Shown piece after piece: positions 9,706 to 23,173 of a stretch of DNA of 64,000 bases. How positions within the stretch are numbered: position 1 is the first letter of the stretch; every line of letters starts with the position of its first letter. Under the pieces are notes generated by a model that was not told the origin of the DNA, ran no database searches, and saw nothing but the letters and a program-made list of their open reading frames with translations. Source of the DNA: Sandarakinorhabdus sp. AAP62. Its GTDB lineage: Bacteria > Pseudomonadota > Alphaproteobacteria > Sphingomonadales > Sphingomonadaceae. The stretch is from the NCBI RefSeq assembly GCF_000331225.1, contig NZ_ANFY01000003.1, forward strand, positions 186,001 to 250,000, read 5' to 3'. Position numbers and translations under genes: made by a program.

Positions 9706-10395
9706 ATGCAGGTTGATGAAGACAATGTACCGATCCTCAAGGGCCGCTCGTTGCGGCCCAAGGATGCGGCGACCGTACTGGTGATCCGCCGCGACGGGCC
9801 GGCCCCGCGCGTTCTGATGGGCCGGCGGGCGAAGGGCCATGTGTTCATGGCCAGCAAATGGGTCTTCCCCGGCGGACGGCTGCACCCGGCTGATTTCCGC
9901 GTGGCCGCCGCCAGCGAATTGCACGACGAAACGGCGACATCACTCTGCCGCACCGCGCCGCTGGGGCGGGCCCGGGCGCTGGCGGCGGCGGCCGTGCGCG
10001 AATTGTTCGAGGAAACCGGCCTGGTCCTGGGCGCGCCCGGCGCGGGCCGCACGAAATCGCCGGAATGGCGCGATTTCCTCGCCACCGGCCATCTGCCGCA
10101 TCTGGAACCCCTGCGCTTTGTCGGCCGCGCCATCACGCCGCCGGTGCGGCCGCGCCGTTTCGATGCCCGCTTCTTCACGGTGGAGGCGGATCATCTCGTC
10201 AGCCTCGATCCCGGCAGCGGCTGCGGCGAACTGGACGAAATCGCCTGGTTCGACTGGGAAGAGGCGGCGCAGCTTGATCTGCCCAGCATCACCAGGGCCA
10301 TTCTGGCCGATGTGGCGGCGCGGCTCGATGATCCGGCGCGGCCCATCCCCTATCATCGTTTCGACAATGGCCGGCATCGGCTGCTGATGCTGTGA
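9706..10395 (+). CDS. Nudix hydrolase
   Basis: A 229-residue Nudix-superfamily hydrolase that would cleave a nucleoside diphosphate linked to another group. The Nudix helix is visible as [16 protein letters not shown] at about residues 91-106, preceded by the [12 protein letters not shown] glycine loop. The spacing between the GG and the REXXEE part is longer than in MutT and resembles the NUDT7/NUDT19-type CoA or acyl-CoA hydrolases; that substrate guess is inference. An AGGAGAGG Shine-Dalgarno precedes the ATG. The stop overlaps the recF start by four bases, so they are probably transcribed and translated together. Confidence 0.9.
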   Translation: MQVDEDNVPILKGRSLRPKDAATVLVIRRDGPAPRVLMGRRAKGHVFMASKWVFPGGRLHPADFRVAAASELHDETATSLCRTAPLGRARALAAAAVRELFEETGLVLGAPGAGRTKSPEWRDFLATGHLPHLEPLRFVGRAITPPVRPRRFDARFFTVEADHLVSLDPGSGCGELDEIAWFDWEEAAQLDLPSITRAILADVAARLDDPARPIPYHRFDNGRHRLLML

Positions 10396-11480
10396 CGGCG
10401 ATCACCCGCCTGACGCTGACCGATTTTCGAAACCATGCCCACGCCACCATCGCTACCGGGCCGGGCCTGGTCGTGATCACCGGTGATAATGGCGCGGGCA
10501 AGACCAACATATTGGATGCAATCTCGCTGCTGGCGCCGGGGCGGGGCCTGCGCAGCGCAGCGCTGTCGGATGCGGCGCGGCAGGATGGCCCGGGCGGCTG
10601 GAGCGTGGCGGCAACGCTGATCTCGCCGCAGGGGGAAGTGCAGATCGGCACCGGCACGGCGGCTGCCGCGCCCGAACGCCGGCTGGTGCGGGTGAATGGC
10701 GCAGCGGCCACGGCGGCGGCACTGGCCGATTGGCTGGCGCTGGTGTGGCTCACCCCGGCGATGGACCGGCTGTTCAGCGAAAGCCCCGGCAGCCGGCGGC
10801 GGTTTCTCGATCGGCTGGTGCTGGCGCTGCATCCCGGCCACGGCCAGCGCGTCAACCGCTATGAGGCAGCGATGCGCGAACGCACGCGGCTGCTCACCGC
10901 CGATACGCCCGCCGATCCGGTGTGGCTGGCCGGGCTGGAGGCCGACATGGCCGACCATGGCGCGGTCATCGCGGCCGCCCGCGCCGAAATGGTGGCAGCC
11001 CTCGCCGCAGCGCTGGCAGGCGGCGACGAGGGGCCCTTTGCCCGGCCGCTGATCGCATTGGCTGGCAATGATGCCGATCATCTGGCGGCGCGGCTGGCCC
11101 GGGGCCGCGCCCGCGACGCGGCAGCGGCGCGGGCCATCGACGGGCCGCACCGTGCCGATCTGATCGTCACCCATGCCGGCAAGGCGATGCCGGCCGCGAC
11201 CTGCTCCACCGGTGAGCAGAAGGCGCTGCTGATCGCGATCGTGCTGGCCCATGCCGCGCTGGTGGCGCAGCGCAGTGGCCAGCCGCCGATCCTGTTGCTC
11301 GATGAAATTGCCGCCCACCTCGATGCCAGCCGGCGCGCCGCCCTGTTTGAACGACTGAGCGGCATGGGCGTGCAGGCATGGATGACCGGCACTGATGCGG
11401 CACTGTTTGCCGAACTGGCCGGCAACCGCCCGCCGGCACACCGTTTTCAGCTGATCGGCGGGCAAATCTCCCCCGGATAA
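10392..11480 (+). CDS. recF: DNA replication/repair protein RecF
   Basis: SMC-like ATPase that loads RecA at single-strand gaps with RecO and RecR. The 362-residue protein has Walker [10 protein letters not shown] at 31-39, the ABC signature STGEQKALL near 275, and Walker [14 protein letters not shown] near 300, in the right order. It starts with GTG inside the stop of the Nudix gene (GTGA). The typical N-terminal motif LTLTDFRNH supports this start. The neighbourhood (recF followed two genes later by gyrB) is a remnant of the ancestral dnaA-dnaN-recF-gyrB order, here broken by a GGDEF-EAL gene. Confidence 0.97.
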   Translation: MTAITRLTLTDFRNHAHATIATGPGLVVITGDNGAGKTNILDAISLLAPGRGLRSAALSDAARQDGPGGWSVAATLISPQGEVQIGTGTAAAAPERRLVRVNGAAATAAALADWLALVWLTPAMDRLFSESPGSRRRFLDRLVLALHPGHGQRVNRYEAAMRERTRLLTADTPADPVWLAGLEADMADHGAVIAAARAEMVAALAAALAGGDEGPFARPLIALAGNDADHLAARLARGRARDAAAARAIDGPHRADLIVTHAGKAMPAATCSTGEQKALLIAIVLAHAALVAQRSGQPPILLLDEIAAHLDASRRAALFERLSGMGVQAWMTGTDAALFAELAGNRPPAHRFQLIGGQISPG

Positions 11481-11536
11481 AGCCGGCGCTTGCCTGGCCG
11501 TTAGAGCGAGTCGGTGCCAAGCGGGAGATTTGTTGC

Positions 11537-17323
<5,787 letters not shown>

Positions 17324-17346
17324 GGCGCATCATGACGTGCTGCGCC

Positions 17347-17397
17347 TGAAAATAAAGTGCCGCCCGGCGTCGAGGGATGGATCTCGCCGGGCGGCAC
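17347..17397 (-). terminator. Intrinsic terminator downstream of the UrcA-family gene
   Basis: Perfect 13-base inverted repeat, GTGCCGCCCGGCG (17357-17369) and its complement (17385-17397), loop of 15. Read on the minus strand the stem is followed by TTTATTTTC, the signature of a Rho-independent terminator. It ends the transcript of the gene at 17568-17927, leaving a 3' untranslated region of about 200 bases. Confidence 0.85.
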
Positions 17398-17402
17398 CGT
17401 CG

Positions 17403-17508
17403 CGATGCGCCCCGAGAGGGGCAAGAGAGGCGCATCGGAGCTCGTGGGAGCTGAAGATTGGGGGCTCTTTGGGCGGGGCGCACCCTGTTGGGGGCTATCG
17501 GGTGCGCC
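17403..17508 (-). other. Two further stem-loops in the UrcA 3' untranslated region
   Basis: Between the UrcA stop and its terminator lie two more inverted repeats. One pairs 17477-17485 (GGCGCACCC) with 17500-17508. The other pairs 17403-17411 (CGATGCGCC) with 17429-17437 and can instead form an inner GCCCC-GAGA-GGGGC hairpin at 17409-17422. Together with the terminator they make three stem-loops in a row. Could be an mRNA-stabilising tail or the source of a 3'-derived small RNA; no function is shown by sequence. Confidence 0.55.
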
Positions 17509-17567
17509 ACCGGCCGGATCGGCGGGCAAGGACGGCCCCTGCCCAAACCCGCCGTTTCGTCAGCCGA

Positions 17568-17927
17568 TCAGGCGGCCAGCTTTTCCGCTTCGATGGCGGC
17601 CATCGTCGCATTGCGGGTGGCCTTCAGCGCCTCGCTGTAGCAGCGATATTCCTGCGCCACGGCCAGCGGATTTTCGCCGGAGCCCTGGCAAACCCTCTTG
17701 GCGGCATGGCGCAGGCGGCTTTCCAGGCGGGCACGGCCGTCGGTCGAACCCAGGTTGAGGTCAGCGTAGGACACATAGGCCACGCGCTGGCCGGCTTCGT
17801 TCACGCTGTAGGCGACCTGGGCGTTGGCCGGGGTGGCGGTGGCGCCGACGACGCACAGGCCGGCAAAGAACAGGGTGCCGGCAGCGCCGACAAGGTTGCG
17901 GGTGAAATTCTGGGCAGAAGCGAACAT
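17568..17927 (-). CDS. UrcA family secreted protein
   Basis: A 119-residue exported protein of the UrcA family, small proteins of unknown function found mainly in sphingomonads and relatives. A signal peptide of about 35 residues ends at PANAQ. The mature part contains VSYADLNLGSTDGRARLESRL, typical of the family, and two cysteines (RVCQGSG and EYRCYSEAL) likely to form a disulphide. The ATG at 17927 is preceded by AAGAGGT; longer in-frame upstream codons have no export signal. The gene has a long structured 3' region with its own terminator, so it is monocistronic. It is divergent from the Rrf2 regulator, 280 bases away, which may control it. Confidence 0.88.
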   Translation of the reverse strand: MFASAQNFTRNLVGAAGTLFFAGLCVVGATATPANAQVAYSVNEAGQRVAYVSYADLNLGSTDGRARLESRLRHAAKRVCQGSGENPLAVAQEYRCYSEALKATRNATMAAIEAEKLAA

Positions 17928-18057
17928 GGGGGACCTCTTGTCTGTTTCAGCGGCCGGACCATCCGGCTGCCGATGCCAACAGCTTTGCAAAGCCCGTGCC
18001 AAGTGAACGGAAAAAATCGCATTTTGAAATATCAATGGCTTAGGGGAGATTCCGTAT

Positions 18058-18067
18058 TGCATATGCA
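18058..18067. promoter_or_regulatory. TGCATATGCA palindrome in the UrcA/Rrf2 intergenic region
   Basis: The 280-base gap 17928-18207 is AT-rich compared with its surroundings and holds the start regions of two divergent genes. It contains a perfect 10-base palindrome TGCATATGCA here and an imperfect inverted repeat around ATTGCCAATAATCGGCAT at about 18106-18123. Either could be an operator for the adjacent Rrf2 protein. This is inference; Rrf2 sites vary. No clear -35/-10 pair was found for either gene. Confidence 0.3.
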
Positions 18068-18207
18068 TGACAGCGGATGCGGATAGCGCGAATAGATGGT
18101 GAATATTGCCAATAATCGGCATTCATTTTGTCGCGAGATCCTGCATCTGGCACGGCCATTTGGCTTGGCAGCTAATCCCTGCTGATGCATAGGAGATAGC
18201 GTTCGTC

Positions 18208-18633
18208 ATGCTCACCCAGCGTTCCCGTTACGCGCTTCGCGCGCTTATCTTCATCGCCCAGTCGGGTGGGGTTGCCCCCGTGCCGATTTCGGTGATCGCC
18301 GCCGATCAGAAACTGCCGCGCAAATTTCTGGAGGCGATCCTGCTCGACCTGAAGAATGGCGGCCTGGTGAACAGCTATCGCGGCAAGATGGGCGGCTATC
18401 GCCTGGCGCGCCCGGCCAGCCAGATCAGTTTCGGCGAGATCATCCGCCTGATCGAAGGTCCGTTGGCGTTGGTCCCCTGCGTGTCGCTTTCGGCCTATCA
18501 GCGCTGCGATGATTGTTTCGAGGAAACCACCTGCGTGATCCGCAAGGTGATGCTGGTGGTGCGCGAACAGACGGCGGATATTCTCGACAACACCACGCTG
18601 GCCGATCTGTCAGTGGATCGCGTCGCCGCCTGA
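18208..18633 (+). CDS. Rrf2 family transcriptional regulator with four cysteines
   Basis: A 141-residue winged-helix regulator of the Rrf2 family (relatives: IscR, NsrR, RirA, CymR). The N-terminus MLTQRSRYALRALIFIA and the helix-turn-helix with LPRKFLEAIL and GYRLARP wing are typical. Four cysteines, at 91, 100, 103 and 109, fall where IscR-like proteins bind an iron-sulphur cluster, but the spacing differs from the C-X5-C-X5-C of IscR. A cluster or metal is likely; the ligand is not known. AGGAGA lies about 12 bases before the ATG. Its TGA abuts the TGA of the convergent META-domain gene, the two sharing the palindrome TGATCA. Confidence 0.93.
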   Translation: MLTQRSRYALRALIFIAQSGGVAPVPISVIAADQKLPRKFLEAILLDLKNGGLVNSYRGKMGGYRLARPASQISFGEIIRLIEGPLALVPCVSLSAYQRCDDCFEETTCVIRKVMLVVREQTADILDNTTLADLSVDRVAA

Positions 18634-19086
18634 TCAGGGCTGCGCTGGCTTGCGCAAGGTGAGTTTGCGGCCATCCTGCGTGGCGAGGATGGCGGCGCCA
18701 TCGGCCAGGTAGATCACGCTGTTTGCCGCTTCCAGCAGCGCCAGCACCCGCTGTTCGATCGCCATGGCAGGCGGCGGGCAGGCCATCCTCGTGGCAGCCA
18801 TCGGCCCCAGTTGCAGCACGGCGCCATCCTGTTTCCAGTTGCCGTTGAAGCGGTTGCAGCCGGCCGTGCCCGAAAGCCGGCTGGTGCCGTGATCGCCGGG
18901 ATCGAACATCAGGCGGCCACCCGCAACCGGCCCGCCGCCGTTGAGATCCGCAATCTGCCATTCGCCTTCCAGGCTGCCGGCGATCACGGGCGGCCTGCCG
19001 CTCATGGCCTGGCCCAGTTGCTGGCGCTGCTCACGGCAGCCGGCGATGGCGAGGAGAACGAAGGGCAGGAGCAGGGCGGCACGCAT
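18634..19086 (-). CDS. META-domain (HslJ-like) lipoprotein
   Basis: A 150-residue lipoprotein: the signal peptide ends in LLAIAGC, making Cys17 the lipidated residue. The mature part carries one META domain, seen as the GEWQIADLNGG strand, the TAGCNRFNG motif and MACPPPAMAIEQRVL. META proteins such as E. coli HslJ are outer-membrane proteins tied to heat or antibiotic resistance; exact role unknown. The two cysteines in TAGCN and MACPP could pair, as in the family. It is convergent with the Rrf2 gene. The start at 19086 lies 15 bases downstream, in its own reading direction, of the bestrophin-like gene's stop (19102), so it may be the last gene of the mscL-containing operon. Confidence 0.9.
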   Translation of the reverse strand: MRAALLLPFVLLAIAGCREQRQQLGQAMSGRPPVIAGSLEGEWQIADLNGGGPVAGGRLMFDPGDHGTSRLSGTAGCNRFNGNWKQDGAVLQLGPMAATRMACPPPAMAIEQRVLALLEAANSVIYLADGAAILATQDGRKLTLRKPAQP

Positions 19087-19101
19087 GCCTTCATCCTGCC
19101 G

Positions 19102-19878
19102 TTAGCCAGCAGCCGGTGCAAGACTGGCAACCAGCGTCTCCATCGCCGATTGATCGATCAGGATGGCGCCATCGGCCGGCCGATCGAGATCGAGGATCAG
19201 CATGATGGTAAGGCCCATCAGCAGAAACAATATGCCCGAGGCAAAGCGGTGGCGGTGGCCATGGGCATCGAGCACATAGCCGAGCAGGAAGCAGGCGACG
19301 GCGGAGAAACCGACCAACAGCAGCATGACTTCACCGGGCACGCGGGCCGCCACCGCCTTCTCGCGCTGGGTGCCGGTATCCAGCACCGCATTGACGGCGC
19401 TGACCAGGTTGACCGCGCGCGGTCCATCGAGGCTGGCCTGGGCGGCTGAAGTCAGGCTCCACACCCGGCTCCGCAAAGCCGAGGCATGAGCCAGCCGGGC
19501 GGTTTCGTGCGGCAGCGGGCTGTTCACCCGGATGCGGGCATAATCGGCCAGTGCGGATTGCAGCTGAGGGCCCTGCGGTGCCGGCAGCAGCCCGGCACGC
19601 AGCCAGGCCGTGCCGATGTCGTTGGCTTCCTGCACCACCAGCTGACGGCGCTCATCATAGCGATCAAGCGCCATCGAGAAGGTGAAACCCAACAGCAGCG
19701 CCAGCACCAGCAGCGCGGTGGAGAGGACCTGGCTTTCATCCTCGCCGCCGCCACTGCCGCCAAAACAACGGTGGCAGAAGAAGCCGGCTTCGGCGGCGAG
19801 GAAGAAGATGCCGAGCAGCACCGCCGGGATGGCGGGCAGCGGCACCCAATCCAGCAGGTCCGCGAGCTGGTTGATCAA
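19102..19878 (-). CDS. Bestrophin-like (DUF4239) membrane protein
   Basis: A 258-residue integral membrane protein. Hydrophobic helices are at about 14-32, 55-72, 183-203 and 211-231, the first pair and second pair flanking a cytoplasmic or periplasmic loop of about 110 residues. The layout and the LGFTFSMALDRYDERRQLVVQEAN stretch (shown in two halves: LGFTFSMALDRYDE and RRQLVVQEAN) fit the DUF4239 family, which is distantly related to bestrophin anion channels. Its ATG overlaps the mscL stop by four bases, so it is co-translated with a mechanosensitive channel. A role in ion flux or osmotic response is inferred from that coupling. Confidence 0.8.
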   Translation of the reverse strand: MINQLADLLDWVPLPAIPAVLLGIFFLAAEAGFFCHRCFGGSGGGEDESQVLSTALLVLALLLGFTFSMALDRYDERRQLVVQEANDIGTAWLRAGLLPAPQGPQLQSALADYARIRVNSPLPHETARLAHASALRSRVWSLTSAAQASLDGPRAVNLVSAVNAVLDTGTQREKAVAARVPGEVMLLLVGFSAVACFLLGYVLDAHGHRHRFASGILFLLMGLTIMLILDLDRPADGAILIDQSAMETLVASLAPAAG

Positions 19879-20315
19879 CCGTGACCCTTCTTCAGTTCAT
19901 CGCGGATTTCGGCCAGCAGCACTTCGCTGGGCGTCGGGCCCGGCGGTTCGGCAGGGGCTTCGGCCGGCTTGGCCATCGCCTTGTTGGCGGCTTTCACCAT
20001 CAGGAAGATGACAAAGGCGATGATGATGAAGTTGATGAAGGCGGTGACGAACTTGCCATAGCCGAACAGGGGCACGCCGGCCTTCTTCAGTGCTTCATAA
20101 TCGGTAGGGCTGCCCTTGTAGTCAGCCGGAATGTCGCCCAGCACCACGAACAGGCTGGTAAAATCGGCGCCGCCCGAAACGAGGCCAATGATGGGCATCA
20201 CCATGTCTTCGGTGAAGCTGGTGACCACCGCACCAAAGGCAGCGCCGATGATCACGGCCACGGCCAGATCAAGCACATTGCCGCGCGCGATGAAGGCCTT
20301 GAATTCCTGCAGCAT
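19875..20315 (-). CDS. mscL: Large-conductance mechanosensitive channel
   Basis: Inner-membrane pentameric channel that opens under membrane tension during osmotic downshock. The 146-residue product starts MLQEFKAFIARGNVLDLAVAV, the canonical amphipathic N-terminus and gate helix, then TM1 with GAAFGAVV, a periplasmic loop of about 40 residues, TM2 around FVTAFINFIIIAFVIFLMVK, and a C-terminal bundle helix ending EIRDELKK. ATG at 20315 is preceded by GGGGAG and AGGAA. The cytoplasmic tail contains a Pro/Ala linker. First gene of an operon with the bestrophin-like gene. Divergent from lemA, with 127 bases between. Confidence 0.97.
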   Translation of the reverse strand: MLQEFKAFIARGNVLDLAVAVIIGAAFGAVVTSFTEDMVMPIIGLVSGGADFTSLFVVLGDIPADYKGSPTDYEALKKAGVPLFGYGKFVTAFINFIIIAFVIFLMVKAANKAMAKPAEAPAEPPGPTPSEVLLAEIRDELKKGHG

Positions 20316-20442
20316 GATTTCCTTACTCCCCTGTTGAAAAGCCCGCAGGCGCATTATCTTGTGGTCAGCAATGCGCAACGATCCACTGCACTCTGCCACA
20401 AACCGCGGCCTGCGCAAGCCGCTGCCACTGGAGACTTTTTCC

Positions 20443-21042
20443 ATGACCAAGGCCCTTCGTCGTCCCGCTGCACTGGCTGCGCTGGCCGGTACTGCGCTGC
20501 TGCTGTCGGGCTGCGGCGTCAACACCATCCCCGCCAAGGAAGAGGCAGTGAAGGCCAAATGGGCCGATGTGGAAAACCAGTATCAGCGCCGGGCTGACCT
20601 GATCCCCAATCTGGTCGCGACGGTCAAGGGCTATGCCGCGCAGGAAAAGGACGTGCTGGAAAGCGTGACCAAGGCGCGCGCCAGCGCCACCCAGGTGACG
20701 GTTGATCCCACCAAGCTTACCGACCCGGCGCAGCTGGCGCAGTTCGAACAGGCGCAAGGCGCGCTCAGCCAGTCGCTCGGCCGACTGCTGGTGACAGTGG
20801 AAAAATATCCGGAGCTGAAATCCAACGAGCAGTTCCTGCAGCTGCAGAGCCAGCTGGAAGGCACCGAAAACCGCATCGCGGTTGCCCGTCGCGATTACAA
20901 CATGGCCGTTCAGGATTATAACACCGAGATCCGCACCTTCCCGTCGCTGATCACGGCCAAGGTGGTTTATGGTGCGCAGCCGATCGCGCCGTTCAAGGCC
21001 ACGACGGTCAACGCCGACAAGGCGCCCGAGGTGAAATTCTGA
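20443..21042 (+). CDS. lemA: LemA family lipoprotein
   Basis: A 199-residue LemA-family protein. The N-terminus has a lipobox LLLSGC (Cys24), so it is membrane-anchored. The mature part is the conserved helical bundle: NQYQRRADLIPNLV, KGYAAQEKDVLESVTKAR, and RRDYNMAVQDYNTEIRTFPS are hallmarks. LemA proteins occur with TPM-domain proteins across bacteria; the cellular role is not settled. GGAG precedes the ATG. It heads a three-gene operon with two TPM-domain genes, 26 bases before the first. Confidence 0.94.
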   Translation: MTKALRRPAALAALAGTALLLSGCGVNTIPAKEEAVKAKWADVENQYQRRADLIPNLVATVKGYAAQEKDVLESVTKARASATQVTVDPTKLTDPAQLAQFEQAQGALSQSLGRLLVTVEKYPELKSNEQFLQLQSQLEGTENRIAVARRDYNMAVQDYNTEIRTFPSLITAKVVYGAQPIAPFKATTVNADKAPEVKF

Positions 21043-21068
21043 AACCCCCCGTTCGGGGAGGACAAGCA

Positions 21069-21875
21069 ATGACGGCACTTCGCCGGACGACCCTGCCGGC
21101 CATCACGCTGCTGCTGGCGGCGCTGTGGGCGCTGTTCACGGCGCTACCGGCAGCGGCTGAACCGATCTTCCCGAAACTCACCGGCCGCGTCAGCGATGCG
21201 GCCGGGGTGTTGCCAGCCGATACGGCGGCAGCGCTGGAGGCGAAGCTGAAGGCGCTGGAAGACACGACCGGCACCCAGCTGGTGGTGGCGACCGTGCCCG
21301 ATCTGCAGGGCTATGAGATTGATGAATATGGCTATCAGCTCGGCCGGGCCTGGGGCATCGGCCAGAAGGGCACCAACAATGGCGCCATCCTGCTGATCGC
21401 GCCGGCGCAGCGCAAGTTGCGCATCGAGGTTGGCTATGGCCTGGAAGGCGTGCTGACAGACGCGGTTTCCATCCGCATCATCCGGCAGGCGATCGTGCCG
21501 CGCTTCAAGGCGGGCGACATGGCGGGCGGGATCGTTGCCGGCGCGGATGAACTGATTGCGCTGCTGCAATTGCCGCCCGATCAACAGGCGGCCTTTGCCG
21601 CCCAGGCCAAGGCCGCCAGCGCCGATGAAGGCGACAGTCCCGGCTGGGGCGCGCTGGTCTGGCTGATCATCATCATCGTCTGGATCATCATCGCCTCGCG
21701 CCGCGGCTCGCGCGGCCGACGTCGTGGCCCGGTGATCGTGTGGGGCCCCGGCATCGGCGGCAACTGGAGCGGTGGCGGCAGCTCGGGCTGGGGCGGCGGT
21801 GGCGGCGGCGGTTTTGGCGGCTTTTCGGGCGGCGGCGGCAGCTTCGGCGGCGGCGGCGCTTCGGGAGACTGGTGA
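21069..21875 (+). CDS. TPM-domain (YgcG-like) membrane protein
   Basis: A 268-residue exported protein: signal peptide to about residue 30 (ending AAAEPIF), a TPM domain at about 38-165 with LVVATVPDLQGYEI, NNGAILLIAP and RIEVGYGLEG, a single transmembrane helix at about 195-212, and a basic then Gly/Ser-rich tail ending GASGDW. This architecture is the YgcG type found with LemA. TPM domains were reported as phosphatases in plants (TLP18.3); activity here is unproven. The stop shares its A with the next gene's ATG. The glycine-rich end is a common feature of this family and is not damage. Confidence 0.92.
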   Translation: MTALRRTTLPAITLLLAALWALFTALPAAAEPIFPKLTGRVSDAAGVLPADTAAALEAKLKALEDTTGTQLVVATVPDLQGYEIDEYGYQLGRAWGIGQKGTNNGAILLIAPAQRKLRIEVGYGLEGVLTDAVSIRIIRQAIVPRFKAGDMAGGIVAGADELIALLQLPPDQQAAFAAQAKAASADEGDSPGWGALVWLIIIIVWIIIASRRGSRGRRRGPVIVWGPGIGGNWSGGGSSGWGGGGGGGFGGFSGGGGSFGGGGASGDW

Positions 21876-22543
21876 TGCTGTTCAACGATACCGATCGCGC
21901 CCGCATCGCGGCGGCCATCGCCGCTGCCGAAGCCAGTACGGCCGGCGAAATCGTGGTGATCATCAACACACGTGCGCACCGTTATGCTGCGACGATGCTG
22001 GCAACGGCGGTGCTGGCGGCCTTCACCTTGCCGTTCTTGGCGGTGCTGGCCGGATGGACGCCTTCCTTGCTGTTCCCGGATTGGGACGCACTGGATGGCG
22101 CCACCCGCGAGGTGCACGGCATCGAGGGCTTTGCCGCCGTGCAGGCGCTGGTGTTTGTCGCCACGCTGGCGCTGGTAGCCGGGCTGCAGCTGGACCGCGC
22201 GCTCACCCCGCGCGGCCTGCGCCGGGATCGGGTGCATCATGCCGCGATGATGCAGTTCCGGGCGCGCGGGTTGACCGCCACGCAAGGGCGCACTGGCGTG
22301 CTGCTCTATCTTGATGAGGCCGAACATGTGGCCGAGGTGATCGCCGATGAAGCGGTGTTCACCCGGGTGGCAGCCGACGAATGGGCCGACACCATCGCGG
22401 CGCTGATCGCCGGAATCAAGGCAGGCCGCGCCGCCGACGGGCTGGTGACGGCGATCGAACGCGCTGGCGCGGTGCTGGCCGCGCATCTGCCGGTGCAGGC
22501 TGGCGATGTGAACGAACTGCCCGACGCGCTGATCGAAATCTGA
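21875..22543 (+). CDS. Second TPM-domain membrane protein
   Basis: A 222-residue protein beginning MLFNDTDRARIAAAI, with no signal peptide. The N-terminal part GEIVVIINTRAHRY resembles the first TPM strand; two hydrophobic helices at about 36-60 and 87-108 interrupt; the C-terminal part GVLLYLDEAEHVAEVIAD completes the TPM-like fold. This is the arrangement of the second TPM protein in lemA operons. Translation is coupled to the gene before it through TGATG. Function unknown beyond the family. It converges on the GST gene with 18 bases between the two stops. Confidence 0.85.
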   Translation: MLFNDTDRARIAAAIAAAEASTAGEIVVIINTRAHRYAATMLATAVLAAFTLPFLAVLAGWTPSLLFPDWDALDGATREVHGIEGFAAVQALVFVATLALVAGLQLDRALTPRGLRRDRVHHAAMMQFRARGLTATQGRTGVLLYLDEAEHVAEVIADEAVFTRVAADEWADTIAALIAGIKAGRAADGLVTAIERAGAVLAAHLPVQAGDVNELPDALIEI

Positions 22544-22561
22544 CGCGCCGGGCAGCGTTCC

Positions 22562-23173
22562 TCAGGCGGCGGCAGAAGGCCGGGCAGCCACGCGGTCGCG
22601 CCACGCCGGCAGCCAGGTGAGGCCGGCCGGCAGCGGCTGGCCCACCTGTGCGCCAAACTCGACAAAACAGAACAGCAGGATGTCGGCCAGGGTGAAGCGG
22701 TCACCACAGACGAATTCGCCCTTCATCAGCCCATCGAGCCAGGCCAGCTTCTTGGCCGCCAGTGCCTTCAGCTCCTCGCCGCCGCTTTCCGACATGATCG
22801 GGAAACGCGGTTCGAACATCGGCCGGCCCTGCGTCGCGCGAAAACCGTTGGCCATGGTTTCGCAATAGCCCAGATCGATGATACGCACCCACCGCCGTGT
22901 TTCGGCGCGCTCTTCCGGCGTGCTGCCGATGATGGCGGGAGCGGGGTGAATCTCTTCCAGATATTCGGCGATCACGGTGATTTCGCTGACGATGCTTCCA
23001 TCATCCAGCTCCAGCGCCGGGGTGCTGCCGGCCGGCACCTTCTTGATATAGTCGCCGCTGCGATTGACGCCGGCCATGATGTCGATGGTCTCGCTGGGCA
23101 GCGAGATGCCCTTTTCCGCCATCGCCATACGCACCACGCGCGGGTTGGGGCCGATACTGTCATAGAGCTTCAT
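22562..23173 (-). CDS. Glutathione S-transferase family protein
   Basis: A 203-residue glutathione S-transferase fold. N-terminal thioredoxin-like domain starts MKLYDSIGPNPRVVRMAMAE and includes the cis-proline GSTPALELDDGSIVSE glutathione-binding turn; the all-helical C-terminal domain includes GDRFTLADILLFC, the conserved N-capping region. Ser6 or Asn9 region would host the catalytic residue. AGGAGA precedes the ATG. It is last in a minus-strand operon with a sugar-type transporter and an oxidoreductase, overlapping the latter by 14 bases. A detoxification or isomerase role in that pathway is possible; substrate unknown. Confidence 0.92.
   Translation of the reverse strand: MKLYDSIGPNPRVVRMAMAEKGISLPSETIDIMAGVNRSGDYIKKVPAGSTPALELDDGSIVSEITVIAEYLEEIHPAPAIIGSTPEERAETRRWVRIIDLGYCETMANGFRATQGRPMFEPRFPIMSESGGEELKALAAKKLAWLDGLMKGEFVCGDRFTLADILLFCFVEFGAQVGQPLPAGLTWLPAWRDRVAARPSAAA

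Noticed and set aside
21760-21875. Glycine-rich low-complexity end of the first TPM gene as a repeat or frameshift
   Set aside because: The frame continues to a coupled stop/start with the next gene, and Gly-rich ends are usual in YgcG-type proteins.
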